Below, piece after piece: positions 1-5,125 of a stretch of DNA of 7,514 bases; the first letter of the stretch is position 1, and the number at the start of each line of letters is the position of its first letter. Below the pieces are notes generated by a model. The model was given only the letters and a program-made list of their open reading frames with translations, was not told where the DNA came from and did not search any database. The stretch covers positions 1 through 7,514 of the forward strand of contig UROD01000034.1 in the NCBI GenBank assembly GCA_900549365.1, written 5' to 3'. This DNA comes from an uncultured Rickettsiales bacterium (GTDB lineage Bacteria; Pseudomonadota; Alphaproteobacteria; Rs-D84). The position numbers and the translations under genes are program-made.

Positions 1-55
1 AAATGACGAAGCAATCCAGTTGATAATGTTGCGCGCAGCGCACAAAATTTGAACT
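1..55. repeat. Left copy of 55-bp exact terminal direct repeat
   Basis: Bases 1-55 are identical to bases 7460-7514 in the same orientation, seen by direct comparison. The copy contains the GCAATCCAGT end of the inverted repeat described at 7446-7479, then a small GC-rich hairpin (GCGC-GCA-GCGC, about 32-42). An exact end overlap of 55 bases equals a k-mer size commonly used by de Bruijn assemblers. The sequence is therefore either a closed circle of 7459 bp or a self-loop in an assembly graph at a repeated sequence. It is noncoding. Confidence 0.97.
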
Positions 56-79
56 TTGCACTTTGATATTTGAACTTTG
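47..79. repeat. Short direct repeat ATTTGAACTTTG, two copies
   Basis: ATTTGAACTTTG occurs at 47-58 and again at 68-79, start to start 21 bp, with the related ACTTTG between them at about 60-65. The pair lies just before the terminator at 81-107 and the first copy is cut by the end of the 55-bp terminal repeat. I cannot assign a function; it may be a remnant of local duplication or a small binding-site pair. Confidence 0.6.
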
Positions 80-80
80 A

Positions 81-107
81 AAAAAACGCCCCAACGGGGC
101 GTTTTTT
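81..107 (-). terminator. Bidirectional rho-independent terminator of the DUF3419-like gene
   Basis: Perfect hairpin: AAAAAACGCCCC (81-92), loop AAC (93-95), GGGGCGTTTTTT (96-107). The A-tract and T-tract make it symmetrical, so it can stop transcription from either side. On the minus strand it directly ends the 106-852 gene, whose TAA stop (108-106) lies in the edge of the hairpin. No plus-strand gene ends here inside the window. Confidence 0.92.
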
Positions 108-852
108 ATCGTGTGCGCTGGAATATAACCATTTCGACCCCGCGTGTGGGGGCAATGGTTTGCTGGTGCGCCAGTGTCATGTTATGTGTATGAATATTGA
201 TGCCATCATATTTATATCGTGCCATCTGGGGCAGGTACACAATGCGCCCACCAATGCGGAGGTGCTTTATCAAACTGCCCAGAATGTTCGCCTGTGCCGT
301 ACCGTCCATGCCATAATCAAATATGTTTGATATATCAATCAAATCATATTCTGTGGTCAGTTTTGTATGCAGAGTTTCTATGTCACTGTTGATAAAATGA
401 AATGGTTGTTTTACCAATGTTTTTAGTTTGGCGTATTCTGCATCTGTAAATTGATTTTCTGGGTATGAATCAATTGGACAGCCCGCACCAAAGTCAATCT
501 TGTTTGCGTTCGCGCGCATTTCGTCAACGGTCGCGGCGGGCATATGTTTCATAACGTGCGCCAAACTGACCAAATTCATTGGCTCGTGCGAATAGTGCAA
601 TTCGCGCATCAGTTGTGTGTACTGGTCACGAGGCATCATTTGAATTGCTGTCGTTTTGATGTCCTGAATCATGTGTGCGCATTTTGTGATGTCGTATGTG
701 TCGACGTTTTTCGCGCCGGTCAATTTGTATGTCAGTGCTTGGTCGCCACTGCCTGCGACGGTCAGGACGTTTTGCGCACCGGCGGTCTGGGCGCGCGCCC
801 AACGCCAATTTTCGTTTGTGATTGTATATGCTGGTGTAAATTCTTTGTTCAT
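106..852 (-). CDS. SAM-binding-fold protein, DUF3419/BtaA-like
   Basis: A 248-aa protein, probably a cytoplasmic SAM-dependent transferase. Visible motifs: a glycine-rich nucleotide loop at residues 28-40 (NVLTVAGSGDQAL), an acidic second strand at 50-55 (VDTYDI) followed by a helix with KTTAI, a YDLIDISNIFDYG segment at 169-181 where the later Rossmann strand is expected, and LRIGGRIVYL at 198-207. The VLTVAGSGDQ...DxxDI...AI order is what I know from DUF3419 proteins, the family of the BtaA 3-amino-3-carboxypropyl transferase of betaine-lipid synthesis. Full-length BtaA is clearly longer, so this is at most a short relative and the substrate is unknown. ATG at 852-850 is preceded by GAGGGAG (867-861) with an 8-nt gap. 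It is transcribed divergently from the secreted-protein gene at 1016. Family assignment is moderately sure, exact reaction is not. Confidence 0.88.
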   Translation of the reverse strand: MNKEFTPAYTITNENWRWARAQTAGAQNVLTVAGSGDQALTYKLTGAKNVDTYDITKCAHMIQDIKTTAIQMMPRDQYTQLMRELHYSHEPMNLVSLAHVMKHMPAATVDEMRANANKIDFGAGCPIDSYPENQFTDAEYAKLKTLVKQPFHFINSDIETLHTKLTTEYDLIDISNIFDYGMDGTAQANILGSLIKHLRIGGRIVYLPQMARYKYDGINIHTHNMTLAHQQTIAPTRGVEMVIFQRTR

Positions 853-888
853 GTGGTTGGCTCCCTCTGTCTTTATCTGTTACCCATA

Positions 889-918
889 ATTATATAATAC
901 AAAAAATAAAATTGTCAA
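889..918 (-). promoter_or_regulatory. Consensus sigma70 promoter for the DUF3419-like gene
   Basis: Read on the minus strand, TTGACA lies at 918-913 and TATAAT at 894-889, separated by 18 bp. Both hexamers match the consensus exactly. The start point would be near 882, giving a leader of about 30 nt that contains the GAGGGAG ribosome binding site. The AT-rich spacer closely resembles that of the other minus-strand promoter at 5004-5031. Confidence 0.85.
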
Positions 919-960
919 TACACGAAGGGTGTTTTTTTTATATGTATTGGAAAAATGCGC

Positions 961-989
961 TTTTTTTAGTCGCAGTTATGTGTTAAAAT
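961..989 (+). promoter_or_regulatory. Probable promoter of the 972-aa secreted protein
   Basis: An extended -10 is visible: TG at 981-982, one base, then TAAAAT at 984-989. The -35 position (961-966) is a T-run preceded by GCGC, with a 17-bp spacer. The -35 is poor against the sigma70 consensus. The same layout (CGC, T-run, 17 bp, TGn, A/T-rich -10) recurs at identical spacing before the other large secreted gene, which raises confidence that it is real. Confidence 0.65.
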
Positions 990-999
990 TGCATGAATA

Positions 1000-1007
1000 G
1001 GAAAGGG
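1000..1007 (+). promoter_or_regulatory. Ribosome binding site deciding the start at 1016
   Basis: GGAAAGGG lies 8 nt before ATG 1016 and only 5 nt before an in-frame GTG at 1013. The spacing favours the ATG, giving an N-terminus MKRVFVFS that is a normal signal peptide start. Confidence 0.85.
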
Positions 1008-1015
1008 TTTCTGTG

Positions 1016-3934
1016 ATGAAGAGAGTTTTTGTTTTTTCGGCCGTATTATTGGGATTGTTTACCGCCGCTGATGCAGCGCAAGCGCCGAACCCACGTGGCG
1101 CGCGCAGTGGGGCATCAAATGGTACAACAACGACGGTGTCGTCGGCACGCAGTGCGGTTTCTGCGCGCAGTGGGGTGACCGCCCCGACCAGTACATCGGG
1201 ACGCACAGGGGCGACTGGGCGTACAACGGTTTCGCGTGGTACGGCTACATCTGGGGGTGCGTCCGTGGTTGCACGCGCAGGCACAAAGCAAAAGGTTATA
1301 GGCGCCGGAACCAAGGTTGCATCGGCGACCAAGAACGTTGTTGTCAGCGAGGCGTGTCAGCAGAAATACGACGGCTGTATGGATTCTTTTTGTATGGTTG
1401 ATAATGACAATGGTGGACGTTGTGTTTGCAGTGACAGAAATGCTGAACTGGATTCTGTGTTGGCGGAAATCGAGAAATTAGACCAGCAATCGTACCAGAT
1501 GGCAACGGTTGGCGTTGAAAAGATTGAAATGGGCGCGGACGCTGATGCGGTAATGGCGAATGTAAATTCGGTTGTTAATGCGTTGGACAAAGAAAACAGC
1601 AAGACCAGTGCGCGTAAATCTTTGAATCTGGATTTGTGGAATACGACGTTTGATGATTCTGATGATGATATCTGGTCATCGGTGGACAGCGTTGCCAGTT
1701 CCGTTGATGGCAAGACGGGTGATTCCCTGTACCGTGCGGCGAACAGTATTTGTGTCGCCCAGATGCCAGAATGTGGCAGTGAACTGTCAATGTTGCAACT
1801 GATGTATTCCCAGCGGATTAAATCGGATTGTAACGCATATGAAAACAGTTTGAAACAGCAGAAAAACGCCAGTGCAAACAAACTGGCATCGGCCCAGCAA
1901 GCCATGCGCGAGGCCGCATTGGAACAATATCGCAGTGCCAACAAATATGATTTGGGTCAATGCACGACTGAATTCAAAAAATGTATGATAAACACAGGTG
2001 GTTGTGGCAGTGATTTTGCCAACTGTGCATCTGTTGCGGCGTCTGATAACACCAATGTGAACAAGAGTCGCCGTGGTAAATCCACAACATATTCTATCAA
2101 GGGCGCGACAACAACGATAGAAATATCGTCGTCAACGTATGACACGTTGTATGCGAAAAAGCCATTGTGTGAAAACGTTACTAAACAGTGCGTTGCGGTC
2201 GCTGACCAAGTGTGGGACACATTCCTGCGCGAGGTTGCACCCCAGGTCAAGAGTGCGGAACTGATTGCAGAAAACAATATTCGCCAGAGTTGCATTGGCA
2301 CAATATCAGAATGTTTTCAAAAGGCGTGTAAGGACACGATTGACCCAAATGATCCAGACGGTTCGTACGATATGTGTCTGTCGCGACCAGAGACGATGTT
2401 AAACGTGTGCAAGATACCATTGAATGCATGCGGAATTGACGCGTCGTCTGCGGCCAAGGCCGAAGGGTCTCAGATATGGCAATATGTTGTTGCGCGTCTG
2501 GCATCAATGCGCGCGGACGCATGCACGACCGAGGTCAAAGAATGCCTGCAATCAACGGATCGTTGTGGCAAGGATTATTCGCAGTGTGTTGGTTTGGACA
2601 CCGATACCATCGTGCGTATGTGCCCAACAGAAAAGTTGACGGCGTGCGTTCAAAAATATAAAGGTAATACGTCTGATTTGGATGAATACCTGTCCAGTGT
2701 TGCCCAAGGTATCATGTTAGATATTGATAACAGCATGTTGACCCAATGTCAAAATGCAGCAGACGAAGCCATGATTAAAGTTTGCGGTGATACCGAAAAC
2801 TGTGACGGTCTGGCATTGGATGATGGGCTGGGTGGTCGTTCACTGGAATACAAGATTTGTAAGTATAGCACATCGGACGACAGCATGAATATTGACTATT
2901 CAAATTGCCGTACGGATGTGTCGCAAATTCGTGATAGTGAATTGGGGCGCGTTGCTGGGTCTACAACGGGTGAACTGGGCGCGGTGACACCACTGGCGGG
3001 CGTTTTGGACGGAACAATTTATTGGGAAAATATTGATTTTGATGATGATGGTAAATTGTCTTCGTTAGATGATTATTTGGCAAAAATTGATGCAACAGGT
3101 ATGTCAGACGCTCAAAAAGAAAAAGTTAAATCTGAACTGGCGGTTTTACAGCGTGGTATCAATAATGCCATTGCCACTATCGAGGCCGACCCAACCGTTC
3201 AGTATTGTATGACGGGACGTCGCGTTCAGGGCTTGACGCGCACAACCAAGACGGATGAAGGTGTGGTTCGTAATCGTACATCATTTGGTTCAGACGAAGG
3301 ACGCTTTACCGGTTTGACACAGCAAATGCGTATGAAAATTGCAACGTCTGCGTTAAAGAAAGCCAAGGCAAACTATTATGCAAAATATGATGAATTGAAT
3401 ACCAAGATGTTACAGGACTATGCAACGATTGGTGAACGTATTGCAGAAATGCAAAACGAAAATTCGTTGGATTCGCGTCGCGAGATTGCGCGTATTGCGT
3501 GTACCAGTTTTGCCGAAGGGGCGGCATTGCCACGCAGTGCAAATCCACCAAAGGGTGCGTTTGGTAAAGTATTAGCGGCCACTGCCGTTGCGGCTGCCGC
3601 GGTTGCGATTCCGTTCACGGGTGGTGCGTCTGCTATTGTGATAGGGGTTGCTGCTGGTGGTGTCGCGGGTATCGGACTGAGTGCCAACGCAGGTTCGGAC
3701 AGCGCAAATGGCAGTGATGGCGGTGCCGTTTCGCGTGATTTGGTTGGTACAAAGCAGGTGAATCAGTGGAATTACAAAGAAGTGATAACCGCAACATTTG
3801 AATGGGATACGCTGAATTGTCACAAATGTACTCGCGTTCAACAATGTTCCAAGACGCGTCGTCCATGGTTTGGAAATAAATATTGCCAGACATGGGAAGA
3901 ACCAGTTGAAACATGTACGGATACTCAGTTCTGA
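1016..3934 (+). CDS. Large secreted cysteine-rich protein with C-x6-C repeats
   Basis: A 972-aa exported protein of no family I recognise. Residues 1-20 form a Sec signal peptide (MKRVFVFSAVLLGLF, cleavage near ADA-A). Residues 21-110 are a low-complexity Ser/Thr/Gly/Arg linker. A first cysteine cluster follows (C114, C121, C126, C136, C138), then helix-rich segments. The protein has 38 cysteines, many exactly seven apart: pairs at 114/121, 246/253, 385/392, 426/433 and 465/472, and two quadruplets at 316-337 and 503-524. An acidic run lies at 213-219. Residues 674-685 form an EF-hand or dockerin-like loop (DFDDDGKLSSLD). A hydrophobic Ala/Gly segment spans about 850-888 and could insert in a membrane. 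The tail has five cysteines (935-967), including CHKC. I infer a disulfide-stabilised envelope or surface protein; its role is unknown. It is paralogous in style to the 5126-7252 product. The stop is a tandem TGA TGA. Confidence 0.93.
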   Translation: MKRVFVFSAVLLGLFTAADAAQAPNPRGARSGASNGTTTTVSSARSAVSARSGVTAPTSTSGRTGATGRTTVSRGTATSGGASVVARAGTKQKVIGAGTKVASATKNVVVSEACQQKYDGCMDSFCMVDNDNGGRCVCSDRNAELDSVLAEIEKLDQQSYQMATVGVEKIEMGADADAVMANVNSVVNALDKENSKTSARKSLNLDLWNTTFDDSDDDIWSSVDSVASSVDGKTGDSLYRAANSICVAQMPECGSELSMLQLMYSQRIKSDCNAYENSLKQQKNASANKLASAQQAMREAALEQYRSANKYDLGQCTTEFKKCMINTGGCGSDFANCASVAASDNTNVNKSRRGKSTTYSIKGATTTIEISSSTYDTLYAKKPLCENVTKQCVAVADQVWDTFLREVAPQVKSAELIAENNIRQSCIGTISECFQKACKDTIDPNDPDGSYDMCLSRPETMLNVCKIPLNACGIDASSAAKAEGSQIWQYVVARLASMRADACTTEVKECLQSTDRCGKDYSQCVGLDTDTIVRMCPTEKLTACVQKYKGNTSDLDEYLSSVAQGIMLDIDNSMLTQCQNAADEAMIKVCGDTENCDGLALDDGLGGRSLEYKICKYSTSDDSMNIDYSNCRTDVSQIRDSELGRVAGSTTGELGAVTPLAGVLDGTIYWENIDFDDDGKLSSLDDYLAKIDATGMSDAQKEKVKSELAVLQRGINNAIATIEADPTVQYCMTGRRVQGLTRTTKTDEGVVRNRTSFGSDEGRFTGLTQQMRMKIATSALKKAKANYYAKYDELNTKMLQDYATIGERIAEMQNENSLDSRREIARIACTSFAEGAALPRSANPPKGAFGKVLAATAVAAAAVAIPFTGGASAIVIGVAAGGVAGIGLSANAGSDSANGSDGGAVSRDLVGTKQVNQWNYKEVITATFEWDTLNCHKCTRVQQCSKTRRPWFGNKYCQTWEEPVETCTDTQF
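1100..1175 (+). repeat. Short coding repeat GCGCGCAGTGGGG (ARSG units)
   Basis: The 13-mer GCGCGCAGTGGGG occurs at 1100-1112 and 1163-1175, both encoding A-R-S-G in the low-complexity linker after the signal peptide. A variant coding A-R-S-A lies between them near 1146-1157. This suggests the linker grew by local duplication. Confidence 0.7.
1961..2026 (+). repeat. Cysteine-heptad repeat unit A (protein level)
   Basis: Encodes 22 residues (316-337 of the product) in which four cysteines are spaced exactly seven apart: C-TTEFKK-C-MINTGG-C-GSDFAN-C. The unit at 2522-2587 has the same length and spacing, with 11 of 22 residues identical (CTTE, K, the T before the third Cys, CG, D and the cysteines). 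Confidence 0.88.
2522..2587 (+). repeat. Cysteine-heptad repeat unit B (protein level)
   Basis: Second copy of the four-cysteine unit, residues 503-524: C-TTEVKE-C-LQSTDR-C-GKDYSQ-C. The copies have diverged, and the shared CTTExK start and CGxD[FY] element point to an ancient internal duplication. Confidence 0.88.
3035..3070 (+). other. EF-hand/dockerin-like Ca2+-binding loop in the 972-aa protein
   Basis: Codes for DFDDDGKLSSLD (residues 674-685). It has D at loop positions 1, 3 and 5, G at 6, a hydrophobic residue at 8 and D at 12, as in calcium-binding EF-hand and dockerin loops. The following DYLAKI continues the dockerin-like pattern. Only one such loop is visible; dockerins normally carry two. 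Confidence 0.65.
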
Positions 3935-3943
3935 TGAATAAAT

Positions 3944-3969
3944 AAAAAACGCCCGTTTGGGCGTTTTTT
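3944..3969. terminator. Shared bidirectional terminator between convergent genes
   Basis: Hairpin AAAAAACGCCC (3944-3954), loop GTTT (3955-3958), GGGCGTTTTTT (3959-3969). It starts 9 nt after the TGA of the upstream plus-strand gene. It overlaps the TAA (3970-3968) of the convergent minus-strand gene, so one hairpin serves both. Confidence 0.94.
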
Positions 3970-4996
3970 ATTCTGGTAATTCGTCGGGACGGGTGATAAC
4001 CGTAATGCCGGCGGCTGTCCATTTTTCGCGCATCTGGTCAAAATCCATAATATTCGTTGCGCCCATGTACAGAACCGGTTTGACATTATGTTTTTCGGCG
4101 GCGCGCACCAGTTCCAAAACAGGTGATGTTTTTTGTTGACCTGTTGCAAACCAATTCTCGTCTTCGGCAACCCAGAAATTTGGATCGTCGTGAACGGCGA
4201 TTGCCAATTTGTCTGTAATCAGTATGTCGCCATCGGTTGCAACGATTTTTATATTGTGGTCGTGCATGTATTCGGTGATTGAGGCGTTTTTTGTAGGTGT
4301 TGTGGCGGGCGCGTCGTCAAAATTTATTTCTGTAAATACTGGTGCGTCCATATCTGCGATATTTGAATCAATGTTCGTGTCGTCAAAATCATCACCTAAA
4401 TCAAAATCGGTTGGCAATGGAAATGCATTGTTTTCGGTTGTGGTGTTTTGTTGTGCGGTCGCGACAGAATGTGTGGTTGGTGCAATAATTTCTGCAATGG
4501 CGGATTTTGTATCAATCGCCGGTGGAATGTTTGATGCAGTGTCAACACTGCGTGTGTCCACAGATGATATTTGTTCGCGCCCAGCATTATTGCGTGCGCG
4601 CAGATATGCCGCGCGTAATTCCATCGGCAGTCCGTCGGGCAGGGGGCGCGCCGCGGGCGCGTCATCGGCGGCGGTAGGTGTATCGGTTGTGGTGGCCGCA
4701 GCGGCCGGTGCACGTTGTAAAAATGCGGGCAATGGAATTGTGAACAATGGTGCGCCAGTACGCACGATAATCGCTGTTGTTGATGTGTATATTGGCAACA
4801 GTGTTAAAATCATAATGCCAAAAACAAAACCTGCAAAACCGTGGAGTTGTGCGTTTGCCAGTCGTGTCCAGTGTGCGTACGACAGCATATCAAAGCCGAA
4901 TAATATGCGGAACAGGGCATATGCCACGCAAAAATAGCACACCGTCCAGATAATGACGTATTTTTGTTTCTTCAAAAAATCAAGTATGCGTTGCAT
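3968..4996 (-). CDS. Two-TM membrane protein with unrecognised C-terminal domain
   Basis: A 342-aa protein I do not recognise. Residues about 13-36 (YVIIWTVCYFCVAYALF...) and 51-78 (LHGFAGFVFGIMILTLL...) are hydrophobic membrane segments with a Lys-rich start (KKQK), so both ends are probably cytoplasmic. Residues 95-118 are Ala/Pro/Thr-rich, then a compact motif (LPDGLPMELRAAYLRAR) lies at 119-135. Residues 136-235 look disordered and acidic. The last 100 residues form a folded-looking domain with strands IKIVATDGDILITD and LAIAVHDD, a WVAEDENWFA segment, and KPVLYMGATNI before a terminal GITVI strand. A longer TTG start at 5014 exists but lies inside the promoter; ATG 4996-4994 is chosen. 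There is no ribosome binding site, and the transcript is probably leaderless. It is convergent with the 972-aa gene and divergent from the 708-aa gene. Confidence 0.86.
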   Translation of the reverse strand: MQRILDFLKKQKYVIIWTVCYFCVAYALFRILFGFDMLSYAHWTRLANAQLHGFAGFVFGIMILTLLPIYTSTTAIIVRTGAPLFTIPLPAFLQRAPAAAATTTDTPTAADDAPAARPLPDGLPMELRAAYLRARNNAGREQISSVDTRSVDTASNIPPAIDTKSAIAEIIAPTTHSVATAQQNTTTENNAFPLPTDFDLGDDFDDTNIDSNIADMDAPVFTEINFDDAPATTPTKNASITEYMHDHNIKIVATDGDILITDKLAIAVHDDPNFWVAEDENWFATGQQKTSPVLELVRAAEKHNVKPVLYMGATNIMDFDQMREKWTAAGITVITRPDELPE

Positions 4997-5003
4997 ACTG
5001 TAA

Positions 5004-5031
5004 ATTATAGACAATAAATAAAATTTGTCAA
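5004..5031 (-). promoter_or_regulatory. Consensus sigma70 promoter giving a leaderless mRNA
   Basis: On the minus strand TTGACA is at 5031-5026 and TATAAT at 5009-5004 with a 16-bp spacer. Only 7 nt separate the -10 from the ATG at 4996, so the expected start point falls on or next to the A of the ATG. No Shine-Dalgarno sequence is present in those 7 nt (TTACAGT). Confidence 0.85.
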
Positions 5032-5069
5032 GATGCGTTGTGCGCGCGTGAATATTATCTAAAAAACGC

Positions 5070-5098
5070 TTTTTTTTGGGTGTTTTTTATGGCATAAT
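5070..5098 (+). promoter_or_regulatory. Probable promoter of the 708-aa secreted protein
   Basis: An extended -10 is seen: TG at 5090-5091, one base, then CATAAT at 5093-5098 (TAATAT at 5095-5100 is an alternative). The -35 position is a T-run (5070-5077) preceded by CGC, with a 17-bp spacer. It matches the promoter before 1016 in layout and exact spacing. Confidence 0.68.
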
Positions 5099-5108
5099 AT
5101 CACAGATA

Positions 5109-5117
5109 GAAAGGGAG
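5109..5117 (+). promoter_or_regulatory. Ribosome binding site for the 708-aa protein
   Basis: GAAAGGGAG at 5109-5117 followed by a T-rich 8-nt gap to ATG 5126. GAAAGGG is shared with the site before 1016, and it sits at almost the same distance from the promoter T-run. Confidence 0.88.
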
Positions 5118-5125
5118 ATTTTTTT

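Noticed and set aside
70..330. 86-aa plus-strand frame at the left end
   Set aside because: It runs through the terminator hairpin at 81-107 and is antisense to the DUF3419-like gene.
1013..1015. GTG as start of the 972-aa protein
   Set aside because: It is only 5 nt from GGAAAGGG; the adjacent ATG at 1016 has better spacing and gives a cleaner signal peptide.
1357..1944. 195-aa minus-strand frame inside the 972-aa gene
   Set aside because: Antisense shadow; composition is that of a complemented Cys- and Ser-coding region, with no start signals.
3818..3919. Zinc ribbon at the C-terminus of the 972-aa protein
   Set aside because: CHKC is present, but the remaining cysteines are irregularly spaced and the protein is exported, so disulfides are more likely.
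4003..4280. C-terminal domain of the two-TM protein as a restriction-endonuclease-like nuclease
   Set aside because: An acidic strand pattern invites it, but I cannot see a clear D...ExK catalytic set.
4209..4937. 242-aa plus-strand frame opposite the two-TM gene
   Set aside because: It is the antisense shadow of a gene with a perfect promoter, terminator and membrane-protein layout; I see no ribosome binding site or domain of its own.
3968..5014. TTG start at 5014 for the two-TM protein
   Set aside because: It lies in the spacer of the gene's own consensus promoter, upstream of the expected transcript start.
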